A stretch of DNA of 64,000 bases from contig JAXDNY010000109.1 of NCBI GenBank assembly GCA_034669145.1, forward strand, positions 1-64,000, given 5' to 3'. Source of the DNA: PALSA-894 sp034669145. Its GTDB lineage: Bacteria; Pseudomonadota; Alphaproteobacteria; Rhizobiales; Xanthobacteraceae. Below, one piece after another: positions 41,535 through 50,512 of this stretch. The notes under the pieces are model-generated. The model was given only the letters and a program-made list of their open reading frames with translations. It had not been told where the DNA came from and did not search any database. The translations under genes were made by a program, and so were the position numbers. The stretch's first letter is position 1. Each line of letters begins with the position of its first letter.

Positions 41535-41575
41535 CGCGCCCGCAGGGCAGCGCGAACCTTGACAAGAGATGTGCC

Positions 41576-42073
41576 ATGAAGACGGTGCTGTCGCTGCTCG
41601 CAATGCTTGTGTGGGGATCAGCCGCGATCGCGCAGGAGACGATCGCGCTCGCGATCGAAGGCTGGCGGGCGGAAACGCGCGGGGACATCACCTACTATCG
41701 CTGCGCCAGTCAGATCTGCGCCGCCGGCTCGACGGTCAGCTACAAGGAGCAGCCGCACCGGACCACGATTTCGCTCGCGGATTTCGAGGGTCACCATCGT
41801 GGCCTTGCCGAGCAGAACAAGGGCTCCGGGCGCATTCGCGACGTGCGCATTTCCGACGCGAAGGAGCGCACGGCCGCGGGCGTGCGCGTGGTGCAGATCA
41901 GCCGCGAGGTCGACTGGGCCGACAAAACCACGACCTTCACCATCGAGGCGCGGCTGATCGGGCCGGACAAGAGCTTCAGCCTCGTCAGCGATTCCCCGAA
42001 GCGCGAATGGACGGCGAACAATTTCGAGGGCTTTCTCCGGCGCATGGTCGACATCGCGGGAATCAAAGGCTGA
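41576..42073 (+). CDS. Exported protein of unknown function
   Basis: A 165-residue protein with a signal peptide (cut after SAAIAQ). The mature part has one close Cys pair (YYRCASQICAAGS) near its start and a beta-rich pattern (TTISLADFEGHHRG, TTTFTIEARLIGPDKSFSLVSDS), ending in an amphipathic helix (NFEGFLRRMVDIAG). I do not recognise the family. The start is ATG 41576 with GACAAGAGATG nearby. It is placed between the heme-propeller gene and two hydrolase genes, all exported, so a joint periplasmic role is likely. Confidence 0.72.
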   Translation: MKTVLSLLAMLVWGSAAIAQETIALAIEGWRAETRGDITYYRCASQICAAGSTVSYKEQPHRTTISLADFEGHHRGLAEQNKGSGRIRDVRISDAKERTAAGVRVVQISREVDWADKTTTFTIEARLIGPDKSFSLVSDSPKREWTANNFEGFLRRMVDIAGIKG

Positions 42074-42158
42074 TAGAAGGCTCTGCCCATCGCGTGCCCA
42101 CCGTGGCGCGCGGCTTGCGGATCGGCGACAATGTCTCAACAAAACGGGGAGGACGCCG

Positions 42159-43181
42159 ATGCGCCGTGCGCTGATCGCCACACTGATGAGTCTCGCCGCG
42201 CTGCCGGCGCTTGCGCAGGACGACATCGTGCTGCGCGGCATGGGCTCGTTTCACATCGGCGGACGCATCGCGGAAGTCACCGGCAAGGAGGTGCGCCAGA
42301 TCCAGCGCCAGCCCGGCGGCCCGATCACCAAGCTCGATCCGAACGGCCAGTACATAGTCGAGCAGATGTACGTGCAGTACTTCCTGCCGAAGAACCGCAA
42401 GGGCAAGTATCCGCTGTTGATGTGGCACGGCGGCGGATTGACCGGCGTCACCTACGAGTCGACGCCGGACGGCCGCGACGGGTGGCTCAACTACTTCGTC
42501 CGGCGTGGTTGGGACGTCTACAACTCCGATGCGGTCGAGCGCGGCCGCTCCGGGTTTGCCAGCGGCGACGTGTGGCCCGACGCGCCGATTTTCCTCACTT
42601 ATCAGGACCCGTTCGAGCGTTTCCGCATCGGCGAGGGCGAGGGCTCATGGAATGCCGATCCCGCCAAACGTAAGCTCCTACCCGGCAGCGCATTCCCGGC
42701 GGAGGCCTATGAAAACTACATGCGCCAGGCGGTGCCGCGCTGGCTCGGTACCGACAAGGCGATCGTCGCGGCCTATCTCGCGCTGGTCGACAAGGTTTGC
42801 CCGTGCGTGATGCTGCTGCACAGCCAGGGGGGCACGTTCGGCTTCCAGGTCGCCGAGCAGCGGCCCGACAAGATCAAGGGTATCGTGGCGGTCGAAGCCG
42901 CGTCACCCGGCAACGTCGCGAACGCCCCGAAGCTCAGGGACGTGCCGGTGCTGCAAATCTTCGGCGACTACGTCGATCAGCACCCGCGCTGGTCGATCTT
43001 CAAGAAGCTCGACATGGCGTACGGCGAGGCGATCAAGGCAGCGGGCGGCAGCGCGGAGTGGATCAACCTTCCCGAGATCGGCATCAAGGGCAACTCGCAC
43101 ATGCTGATGCAGGACAGGAACAGCGATCAGATCGCCGAGGTGATCCAGAAGTGGCTGGCGAGCAAAAACCTCGTCGAGTGA
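42159..43181 (+). CDS. Exported alpha/beta hydrolase (esterase-like), paralog 1
   Basis: A 340-residue periplasmic alpha/beta hydrolase. A signal peptide ends PALAQ. The family opening GMGSFHIGGR is followed by an oxyanion motif MWHGGGLTGVTY (residues 88-99). The nucleophile elbow is LLHSQGGTFG with Ser222, where His replaces the first Gly of GxSxG. The likely catalytic His is His314 (GNSHMLMQD), and Asp270 is a candidate acid. A CPC pair precedes the elbow. The start is ATG 42159 with GGGGAGGA. It is about half identical by eye to the next gene. The substrate is unknown; an aromatic ester or lactone is possible. Confidence 0.85.
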   Translation: MRRALIATLMSLAALPALAQDDIVLRGMGSFHIGGRIAEVTGKEVRQIQRQPGGPITKLDPNGQYIVEQMYVQYFLPKNRKGKYPLLMWHGGGLTGVTYESTPDGRDGWLNYFVRRGWDVYNSDAVERGRSGFASGDVWPDAPIFLTYQDPFERFRIGEGEGSWNADPAKRKLLPGSAFPAEAYENYMRQAVPRWLGTDKAIVAAYLALVDKVCPCVMLLHSQGGTFGFQVAEQRPDKIKGIVAVEAASPGNVANAPKLRDVPVLQIFGDYVDQHPRWSIFKKLDMAYGEAIKAAGGSAEWINLPEIGIKGNSHMLMQDRNSDQIAEVIQKWLASKNLVE

Positions 43182-43223
43182 ACACGCGACAGCATCGAAA
43201 ATGAAAACACGGGGAGGACTTCC

Positions 43224-44240
43224 ATGCGCATGGTGCTCGCTCTGATGGCGGCGCTCACGGCTTCATCCGCGCTCGCGCAGAATAAGGAACCGATCCTGCT
43301 GCGCGACATGGGCTCGTTCCACATCGGCGGCCGTCATGTCAAAGTGAAGGGACAACCCGTCAAGGAGATCGTGTTCACGCCCGGCGGCGTGCCCGCCAAG
43401 GTGGACCCGAACGGTGTCTATCAAGTCGAGCAGATGTACGCGCAGTATTTCCTGGTGCAGAACCGGCGCGGAAAACTGCCGCTGCTGCTATGGCACGGCG
43501 GCGGACTTTCCGGCGTGACTTACGAGACCAAGCCGGACGGCAATCCGGGCTGGCTCAACTATTTCCTGCGCAAGGGCTGGGACACTTACGTCTCGGATGC
43601 GATGGAGCGTGGCCGCTCCGGCTGGACCGACAAGTTCCAAGGCGAACCGGTGTTCCTGCCGCTCGGCGATCCGTGGGAGCGCTTCCGCGTCGGCCCCATC
43701 GGGTCGTGGAACGACGACAAGGCCAAGCGCACGACCTATCCGGGCGTGCAGTTTCCGATCGACGCCTACGAGCAGTTCATGAAGCAGGGCGTGCCGCGCT
43801 GGACCACCACCGACGATCAGATCGTGGCGGCCTATATCGAATTGGTCGACAAGGTGTGTCCGTGCGTGGTGCTGGTGCACAGCCAGGCGGGCTCGTTCGG
43901 CTTCAAGGTCGCCGAAGCGCGGCCCGACAAGGTGAAGGCGCTGATCGCGGTCGAGCCCTCGGCGCCGGGCAGCCGCGACAAGGTCGCCGCGCTGAAGAAT
44001 ACGCCGGTCGTCGTGATCTACGGCGACAACGCCAAGGACCATCCGCGCTGGGGCAAGATCCGCCAGAATGTCGTCGGCTATACCGAGGCCCTGAAGGGCG
44101 CGGGCGGTACGGTCGACGTCATCGATCTCCCGGACATCGGCCTCAAGGGCAACACCCACATGGTGATGATGGACAAGAACAGCGACGAAGTCGCCGACGT
44201 GATGCAGAAATGGCTGGCGAGCAAGGGGTTTGTGGATTGA
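43224..44240 (+). CDS. Exported alpha/beta hydrolase (esterase-like), paralog 2
   Basis: A 338-residue tandem duplicate of the preceding gene. The same layout is kept: signal peptide, DMGSFHIGGR, LWHGGGLSGVTY, the CPC pair and the nucleophile elbow LVHSQAGSFG (Ser220), with His312 in GNTHMVMMD. The start is ATG 43224 with GGGGAGGA, the same ribosome site as its paralog. The two genes are 42 bp apart and surely co-transcribed. Keeping two similar enzymes suggests different substrates or a heteromer. A strong hairpin follows the stop. Confidence 0.85.
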   Translation: MRMVLALMAALTASSALAQNKEPILLRDMGSFHIGGRHVKVKGQPVKEIVFTPGGVPAKVDPNGVYQVEQMYAQYFLVQNRRGKLPLLLWHGGGLSGVTYETKPDGNPGWLNYFLRKGWDTYVSDAMERGRSGWTDKFQGEPVFLPLGDPWERFRVGPIGSWNDDKAKRTTYPGVQFPIDAYEQFMKQGVPRWTTTDDQIVAAYIELVDKVCPCVVLVHSQAGSFGFKVAEARPDKVKALIAVEPSAPGSRDKVAALKNTPVVVIYGDNAKDHPRWGKIRQNVVGYTEALKGAGGTVDVIDLPDIGLKGNTHMVMMDKNSDEVADVMQKWLASKGFVD

Positions 44241-44295
44241 TGCAGCGCAGCAATGCGCCGCGCTGCACTAACCTTGTGCCTAACATTCTAGTGGC

Positions 44296-44316
44296 GGGGC
44301 GCCATGGTGGCGCCCC
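44296..44316 (+). terminator. GC-rich hairpin after the hydrolase genes
   Basis: A perfect 8-bp stem GGGGCGCC / GGCGCCCC with a five-base loop, 56 bp after the stop at 44240. No T-run follows, so termination would be weak or factor-assisted. A second, smaller stem (GCAGCGC/GCGCTGC) lies nearer the stop. Confidence 0.5.
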
Positions 44317-44458
44317 GGCGCCTTGGCAGCATGGTAGATGATCATTATAGGTCCCCGCCTCAGCCGGGACCCCGACCGGCCCCGCTGTCGTTAATCACGG
44401 GCGTCTTTGGAAGGTGTCCACGGCTTTGCGCGAGCCGGGACTGGTGCGGAGGTTTTGC

Positions 44459-46072
44459 GTGAAAGAGACGGGTCTGCGGAACAGCGCCCACGGCGCGGAC
44501 AAGTTCGGCCTCAAGGACCTCGCCGCGGTCCACTGGAATCTGCCCGCCGAGCAGCTTTACGAATATGCGCTGGCGGCAAACGAGGGCCACGTCGTGGAGG
44601 GCGGCGCATTCTGCGCCGAGACCGGCATCCACACCGGCCGCTCGCCTAAGGACAAATTCGTCGTGTGCGACGAGCAGACCGAGCGCACCATCTGGTGGGA
44701 CAAGAACGGCAAGCTCTCGCCCGAACAATTCGACGTTCTGTTGGCGGATTTCCTGGAGCACGCGCGCGGCAAGCAGCTCTTCGCGCAGGACTTGTTCGGC
44801 GGCGCCGACCCGAAATACCGCATCAAGGCACGCGTGTTCACCGAGCTTGCCTGGCACTCGCTGTTCATCAAGTCGCTGCTGATCCGCCCGGAGCGCAAGG
44901 ACTTGCCCGCCTATGTGCCGGATTTCACCATCCTGTGCCTGCCGACCTTCAAGGCCGACCCGAAGCGCCACGGCGTGCGCTCCGAAACCGTCATCGCGCT
45001 CAACCTCACCAAGCGCATGATCCTGATCGGCGGCAGCTTCTATGCCGGTGAGATGAAAAAGTCGGTGTTTACGACGCTGAACTACTATCTCCCCGCCGAA
45101 AGCGTGATGCCGATGCACTGCTCGGCCAATGTCGGCAAGGACGGCGATGTCGCGCTGTTCTTCGGTCTCTCGGGCACCGGCAAGACCACGCTCTCGGCCG
45201 ACCCGAACCGCACGCTGATCGGCGACGACGAGCACGGCTGGGGCCCGCACGGCGTGTTCAATTTCGAGGGCGGCTGCTACGCCAAGTGCATCAAGCTCTC
45301 GCGCGAGGCCGAGCCCGAGATCTACGACGCGACCTTGCGCTTCGGCTCGGTGCTGGAAAACGTCGTGTTCAATCCGGAAACGCGCATCTGCGATTTCGAC
45401 GACGATTCCAAGACCGAGAACACCCGCTCGGCCTATCCGCTGGAGTTCATCCCGAACGCCTCGCGCACCGGCCGCGCCGGCATGCCGACAAATCTCGTGA
45501 TGCTCACCGCCGACGCGTTCGGTGTGATGCCGCCGATCGCCAAGCTCACGCCCGCGCAGGCGATGTATCACTTCCTCTCCGGCTACACCGCTAAGGTCGC
45601 CGGCACCGAGAAAGGGCTGGTCGGCGTCGAGCCGGAATTCTCCACCTGCTTCGGCGCGCCGTTTCTGCCGCGCCATCCGACTGTGTACGGCAACCTGCTG
45701 CGCGAGCTGATAGCCGTGCACGATGTCGATTGCTGGCTGGTCAACACCGGCTGGACCGCGGGCAAATACGGTGTCGGCCGCCGCATGCCGATCAAGGTCA
45801 CGCGCAAGCTCTTGACCGCCGCGCTTGACGGCTCGCTGCGCAACGCGAAATTCCGCACCGATCCGTATTTCGGCTTCTCGGTGCCGACGTCGGTGCCGGG
45901 CATCGAGCCGCATTTGCTCTATCCGTTCAAGACCTGGGCGAACAAGGCAGAGTTCGACGAGACCGCGCGCAAGCTGGTCGCGATGTTTCAGAAGAACTTC
46001 GTGCAGTTCGAGACTCATGTCGACGCCGACGTGCGTGACGCGCAGCCTGCGGTGCGGATCGCCGCCGAATAA
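44459..46072 (+). CDS. pckA: Phosphoenolpyruvate carboxykinase (ATP)
   Basis: A 537-residue cytosolic enzyme of gluconeogenesis: oxaloacetate + ATP to PEP + CO2. Key motifs: ETGIHTGRSPKDKF (oxaloacetate/Mn site), LSGTGKTTL (kinase-1a P-loop), IGDDEHGW (kinase-2, Mn ligand Asp) and PLEFIPNASRTG. GTG 44459 is preferred over GTG 44414 because GCGGAGG lies 7 bp before it and the length then matches the family. In rhizobia this gene is divergent from chvI; here 6.4 kb of other genes separate them. Confidence 0.97.
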   Translation: MKETGLRNSAHGADKFGLKDLAAVHWNLPAEQLYEYALAANEGHVVEGGAFCAETGIHTGRSPKDKFVVCDEQTERTIWWDKNGKLSPEQFDVLLADFLEHARGKQLFAQDLFGGADPKYRIKARVFTELAWHSLFIKSLLIRPERKDLPAYVPDFTILCLPTFKADPKRHGVRSETVIALNLTKRMILIGGSFYAGEMKKSVFTTLNYYLPAESVMPMHCSANVGKDGDVALFFGLSGTGKTTLSADPNRTLIGDDEHGWGPHGVFNFEGGCYAKCIKLSREAEPEIYDATLRFGSVLENVVFNPETRICDFDDDSKTENTRSAYPLEFIPNASRTGRAGMPTNLVMLTADAFGVMPPIAKLTPAQAMYHFLSGYTAKVAGTEKGLVGVEPEFSTCFGAPFLPRHPTVYGNLLRELIAVHDVDCWLVNTGWTAGKYGVGRRMPIKVTRKLLTAALDGSLRNAKFRTDPYFGFSVPTSVPGIEPHLLYPFKTWANKAEFDETARKLVAMFQKNFVQFETHVDADVRDAQPAVRIAAE

Positions 46073-46095
46073 CGCGCGAACGCTTGGGGGATTTC

Positions 46096-47142
46096 ATGGC
46101 CGAGGCGGTGCCCGCTGCTCACGCGGCGAACTATCTGAGCGTTCGTCAGGACTGGCTCGACCGGCGCAAGGAAGACATCCTCGAACCTGCGCTCCCCATC
46201 ATCGATCCACACCACCATTTGTGGGATCGCGGCGGCTGGCGCTATCTGCTCGACGAACTGCTCGCCGATACTAACAGCGGGCACAACATCCTCGCGACCG
46301 TATTCGTGCAGGCGCGTGCCTTTATTCGCGCCGACGGGCCGGAGGAGATGAAGCCGGTCGGTGAGACCGAGGTGATGAACGGCGTCGCCGCAATGACGGC
46401 GAGCGGCATTTACGGAAAGATTCGCGCCTGCGCGGGGATCGTCGGCAACGCGGACCTGACGCTCGGTGGCCGCGTCGAGAAGGTGCTCGAGGCGCATGAG
46501 CGCGCGGGCGGCGGGCGTTTCCGCGGCATCCGTCACATCGTCGCCTACGATCCCGATCCGCAGGTGCGCAATCCGGCCTTCTCGTCGCCGCCCGACGTGC
46601 TGGCGGACAGGAAATTCCGCGAAGGCTTCGCGGTGCTGCATCGCATGGGTTGCTCGTTCGATGCCTGGATGTACCATCCGCAACTCGACGAGCTCACGAA
46701 TCTCGCGGATGCGTTTCCGGACGCGAAGATCGTGCTCAATCATTGCGGCGGGCCGGTCGCCATCAATTCCTACAAGCGCGACGAAGTCTTCCCAGGCTGG
46801 AAGAAATCGATCGTCGCGCTCGCCAAGCGCCCGAATGTTTACGTGAAGCTCGGCGGGCTCGGCATGCGCATCGGCGGCTTCGGCTTCGAGAGAGAGGCCG
46901 ATCCGCCGTCCTCGCAGGCGCTCGCCGATGCGTGGCGGCCCTACATCGAAACCTGCATCGCGGCGTTCGGATCCTCGCGCGGCATGTTCGAGAGCAATTT
47001 CCCGGTCGACAAGGGCTCGTACAGCTATCCGGTGTTCTGGAACGCCTGCAAGATTCTGGCGAAGGGCGCGAGCGCGGCCGAGAAGGCGGACTTGTTCGTC
47101 GGCACCGCGAAGCGGTTCTACAAGCTCGACGGGATCGGCTGA
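46096..47142 (+). CDS. Amidohydrolase family protein (Amidohydro_2)
   Basis: A 348-residue TIM-barrel metal-dependent hydrolase. The first metal motif is LPIIDPHHHLWD (residues ~34-45); FRGIRHIVAYDP and LNHCGGP provide further His residues, and FESNFPVDK holds the usual last strand, with Asn where many members have Asp. Relatives act on lactones and cyclic carboxylates such as 2-pyrone-4,6-dicarboxylate or sugar lactones. The start is ATG 46096 with TTGGGGG. It sits between pckA and an FAD oxidase, suggesting a small carboxylate-catabolism unit. Confidence 0.9.
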   Translation: MAEAVPAAHAANYLSVRQDWLDRRKEDILEPALPIIDPHHHLWDRGGWRYLLDELLADTNSGHNILATVFVQARAFIRADGPEEMKPVGETEVMNGVAAMTASGIYGKIRACAGIVGNADLTLGGRVEKVLEAHERAGGGRFRGIRHIVAYDPDPQVRNPAFSSPPDVLADRKFREGFAVLHRMGCSFDAWMYHPQLDELTNLADAFPDAKIVLNHCGGPVAINSYKRDEVFPGWKKSIVALAKRPNVYVKLGGLGMRIGGFGFEREADPPSSQALADAWRPYIETCIAAFGSSRGMFESNFPVDKGSYSYPVFWNACKILAKGASAAEKADLFVGTAKRFYKLDGIG

Positions 47143-47160
47143 GCGCGCTACCAAACCCGC

Positions 47161-48252
47161 ATGCAAGTTCTCGTCATCGGCGCCGGCGCGGTCGGCCTTG
47201 CGATCGCGCGGGCGGCCGCGCTTGCCGGCCACGAAGCGATCGTCGCGGAAGCGACCGGCGGCATCGGCAACGGCGTATCCTCGCGCAACAGCGAGGTGAT
47301 CCACGCCGGGATGTATTACCCGACCGGCTCTTTGCGCGCGAAGCACTGCGTGCGCGGGCGGCGCATGCTCTACGAGTTTTGCGCCTCGCACGGCGTGCCG
47401 CACAAGAAGGTCGGCAAGCTGATCGTCGCGACGGACGAGAAGCAGACCGCCAAGATCGAAGGCATCGCCAGACAGGGCGAGATCAACGGCGTCGAGGGGC
47501 TGGAGTTTCTCGGCGGCAACGCGGCGCGCGCGATGGAGCCGGCGCTCAACTGCGTCGCAGCGCTGCTTTCGGCCGAGACCGGCATCATCGACTCGCACTC
47601 CTTCATGCTGGCGTTGGAAGGCGACCTGGAAGATCGCGGCGGCATGATCGCGTTCAATACGAAGATCGAGCGGCTGGTGCCCTCGCCATCAGGGTGGGAA
47701 GTTACCTTCGGCGGCGCCGAGTCCGGCGCGCTGACGGTCGATGCGGTGATCAACTCGGCCGGCCTTGGCGCGCAGGCAATCGCGCGCGCCACCGAGGGCT
47801 ATGCGCCGTCGCGCGTGCCGCGCCTCGTGCTCGCCAAGGGCAACTACTTCGGCTTTATGGGCAAGCCGGCGTTCTCGCATCTGATCTATCCGGCGCCGGT
47901 CGAGGGCGGGCTCGGCACGCACGTCACGCTCGACATGGCGGGCCGCATGCGCTTCGGGCCCGACGTGGAGTGGCTCGAAGCCGAGAGCTACACGGTCGAT
48001 CCGAAGCGCGCCGAGTCCTTCTACGCCAGCGTGCGCACTTATTTTCCCGCGCTGCCGGATAATTCACTGGTGCCGGATTATTGCGGCATCCGTCCAAAGC
48101 TCACCGGCAAGGGCGAACCGGCCGCGGATTTCCTGATCGACGGCTCGTCGGGACACGGTCTGCCGCGACTCGTACACCTGTTCGGGATTGAATCGCCGGG
48201 GCTCACCTCGGCTCTGTCGATCGCCGAGGATGTGGTCAGCCAGCTTCAGTAG
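47161..48252 (+). CDS. FAD-dependent oxidoreductase (DAO / L-2-hydroxyglutarate dehydrogenase-like)
   Basis: A 363-residue flavoprotein. The Rossmann dinucleotide motif is at the very N-terminus (VLVIGAGAVGLAIARAAA). The LhgO-type block SSRNSEVIHAGMYYPTGSLRAKHCVRGR follows. The C-terminal FAD-binding end reads GIESPGLTSALSIAEDV. The second motif of the family, YCGIRPKL, is also present. L-2-hydroxyglutarate or a similar 2-hydroxyacid is the best guess for substrate. The start is ATG 47161, 18 bp after the amidohydrolase stop, so the two are likely co-expressed. Confidence 0.91.
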   Translation: MQVLVIGAGAVGLAIARAAALAGHEAIVAEATGGIGNGVSSRNSEVIHAGMYYPTGSLRAKHCVRGRRMLYEFCASHGVPHKKVGKLIVATDEKQTAKIEGIARQGEINGVEGLEFLGGNAARAMEPALNCVAALLSAETGIIDSHSFMLALEGDLEDRGGMIAFNTKIERLVPSPSGWEVTFGGAESGALTVDAVINSAGLGAQAIARATEGYAPSRVPRLVLAKGNYFGFMGKPAFSHLIYPAPVEGGLGTHVTLDMAGRMRFGPDVEWLEAESYTVDPKRAESFYASVRTYFPALPDNSLVPDYCGIRPKLTGKGEPAADFLIDGSSGHGLPRLVHLFGIESPGLTSALSIAEDVVSQLQ

Positions 48253-48256
48253 AGGC

Positions 48257-48976
48257 TCAATCCTCGGGGCGCTCGTCCGCGTCGGAGGCCGGTTCCGCGG
48301 CGGCTTTGGCCCGTGCGGGGCTGCCGCGCAATGCAGCAGGCTTCTCGGTGATGATGCGGCGGGCCTGCTTGTTCGCCGCGGCCACGAGCGCGGCCTTCTG
48401 GTTGTCCCCGGTTGCAACGATGTCGCCCGGGCGCAGCGTCGGGTCGGCCTTGACGTCGATCTTGGCGAGGCCGAACGGGTCCTTGCCGTTGCAGGTGCAG
48501 TTGGGAACGATCTTCTCGCGGTAGACGAATGCGTTCTCGAGGTTGGCGTAGCGCGCGCCATTGCTCGCCGTCGCGTGATCGATCGCGCTGCCGTTGAACA
48601 CCTGCGTCTTGGCCGCCGGGCAGAACGCGTTGCACAGCTGGATCGAGGTCGCATTGCCGTGGCGCTGCATCGGGAAATGGCGTCCGTCACACAACCGCAC
48701 GCAATAGGCGACATAACGGCCGGTGCCGCCGCTGATCGAGGGCGTGCTCGCCGGCCCGTAACGCTCCTGCATGACCGGGCCGGGATCGCTGTAGGCATTC
48801 GCCTGCGGCGGGACATACTGGCGCTGGTGGCCGGACCAAGGGGTCTGGCGCGGGTAGCGCTCGTCCTGGCTGCCGCCGAACCAGCCGAAGAAGCCCTGCG
48901 TGGACGCGGGCGTCGCCTGCGACATGATGGCAAGCAACGCGAGGCTGACGATCTGTGTGAATGCGAAAGGTCGCAC
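48257..48976 (-). CDS. DUF2865 domain-containing exported protein
   Basis: A 239-residue periplasmic protein. After a signal peptide and a Gln/Tyr/Pro-rich linker comes the Cys-rich DUF2865 core: YVAYCVRLCDGRHFPMQ, SIQLCNAFCPAAKTQVF and PNCTCNGKDPFGLA, three Cys pairs likely joined as disulfides. The C-terminal tail is Ala/Lys-rich. The domain is largely restricted to Rhizobiales and its function is unknown. The start is ATG 48976. It converges with the FAD oxidoreductase (stops 4 bp apart) and diverges from the antiporter gene. Confidence 0.9.
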   Translation of the reverse strand: MRPFAFTQIVSLALLAIMSQATPASTQGFFGWFGGSQDERYPRQTPWSGHQRQYVPPQANAYSDPGPVMQERYGPASTPSISGGTGRYVAYCVRLCDGRHFPMQRHGNATSIQLCNAFCPAAKTQVFNGSAIDHATASNGARYANLENAFVYREKIVPNCTCNGKDPFGLAKIDVKADPTLRPGDIVATGDNQKAALVAAANKQARRIITEKPAALRGSPARAKAAAEPASDADERPED

Positions 48977-49265
48977 GGCCTACTCCCTACACGCGCCGCT
49001 GTCCGGGCGTGCTGGACTACCTACGCGCCGCGGACCGAAAAGTTCCCGAAAGACCCGTCGCACCCCCACGGGTAACACTCAAGCAACCAATGCCGTTAAC
49101 CCTAGCGCGCGAAGGTAAACGGCCGATTTCCGCGGCGCTCTGGGCTAAAAGCTAGCGTCGCAGAATGCCGCGGACGGCAACCGTCCAGGGACGGACGTCC
49201 TTGCAATTTCTCCATTCGTTGGGCAGCGTCTTGGTGCGCACACGGCGTGACCGGAGAGACAGGTC

Positions 49266-50507
49266 TTGGAAGCTTCGGCCTCGATTGAAGTTGCGAAGCA
49301 CACGTTGCTTTCCGGTGGACTTATTCTCGCCGTCGGCACCATCACCGGCCTTTTGGCTCAGAAAATAAAGATTCCCGACGTCGCGCTCTTTCTGCTTGCC
49401 GGCATAGCGATCGGCCCGCAAGCGCTCGGCCTGATCGACATCAAGGCGGATTCGGCGCTGAACCAGATCATTCTTCTGTTCGGCGCCAGTTACATCCTGT
49501 TCGATGGCGGTGCCTCGCTGCGCCTCGACGTCCTCAAGCGAGTCTGGATCACGATTGTCGTCATCGCGACAGTCGGCGTGCTGATCACAGCGGCCATCAC
49601 CGGTATCGCGGCGTATTATGTTCTCGGCGTGCCGTTGATCGTGGCGCTCTTGCTGGGTGCGACGCTCGCCTCCACCGATCCCGCCACCCTCGTTCCAATT
49701 TTCCGCCAGGTGCATGTGCGCGACCGCGTGGCGCAGACGGTGATGAGCGAGTCCGCGTTCAACGACGCGATGGGCGCGATCGTCACCTTCGGCGTGCTCG
49801 CCGTCGCGATGGGCACGGCTGAGTTCTCGTGGACCTCCTCGCTGATCGATCTCCTCAAGCAGTCGGTGATCGGCATCGTGGCGGGCGCCGCGCTCGGATA
49901 TCTGGCAGCGTTGCTAATCGCGCATGAACGATGGTCGTTCCTCGCCGAATACGCCCCGGTCGTCACGCTGGTCGCCGTTATCGGCGCCTATTTCGCAGCC
50001 GACGGTTTGCAGGCGAGCGGCTTCATGGCGGTGTTCGTCTTCGGCATTTTGCTGGGAAACAAGGACGCGTTCGGCTTCGAGATGGAGCCGGGCGAGGCGC
50101 GCAAGCTCGAAGAATATGTTGTCACCACCGCATTCATCATGCGGCTGTTCATTTTCATCCTGCTCGGCGCGCAGGTCGATTTCGGCCTGATGGGTCAGTA
50201 CCTGGTGGGCGGCGTCATCGTGGTGACCGTCTTGATGTTCGTCGCCCGGCCGGTGACCGTCTTCCTCTGCGCGCTGCCGGACCGGCGTGCGCGGTGGAGT
50301 TTCAACGAGATGCTCTTCATGTGCTGGACCCGCGAGACCGGCGTGATCCCGGCGGCGCTCGCCGGCCTGTTGCTCGGCATGAATGCGCCCGGCGCGCAAA
50401 TGATCGCCTCGGTCACGTTCATCGCCATTCTGATGACGATTCTGATCCAGGCGCCGACGACGAAGTGGCTAGGCGCAAAGCTCGGATTGCTAGAAGGAGT
50501 CAAGTAA
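49266..50507 (+). CDS. Cation:proton antiporter (CPA1, NhaP-like)
   Basis: A 413-residue inner-membrane protein with 12-13 helices. The CPA1 core is visible: GITTGLLAQKIKIPDVALFLLAGIAIGP, FDGGASL, LGATLASTDPATLVPIFRQV and SESAFNDAMGAIV (the ND motif of the ion site). It exchanges Na+ or K+ for H+. No C-terminal TrkA-C or CBS domain is present. The start is TTG 49266 with GGAGAGACA upstream; no ATG fits. It is convergent with polA, whose stop is 6 bp away. Confidence 0.93.
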   Translation: MEASASIEVAKHTLLSGGLILAVGTITGLLAQKIKIPDVALFLLAGIAIGPQALGLIDIKADSALNQIILLFGASYILFDGGASLRLDVLKRVWITIVVIATVGVLITAAITGIAAYYVLGVPLIVALLLGATLASTDPATLVPIFRQVHVRDRVAQTVMSESAFNDAMGAIVTFGVLAVAMGTAEFSWTSSLIDLLKQSVIGIVAGAALGYLAALLIAHERWSFLAEYAPVVTLVAVIGAYFAADGLQASGFMAVFVFGILLGNKDAFGFEMEPGEARKLEEYVVTTAFIMRLFIFILLGAQVDFGLMGQYLVGGVIVVTVLMFVARPVTVFLCALPDRRARWSFNEMLFMCWTRETGVIPAALAGLLLGMNAPGAQMIASVTFIAILMTILIQAPTTKWLGAKLGLLEGVK

Positions 50508-50512
50508 GCGCC

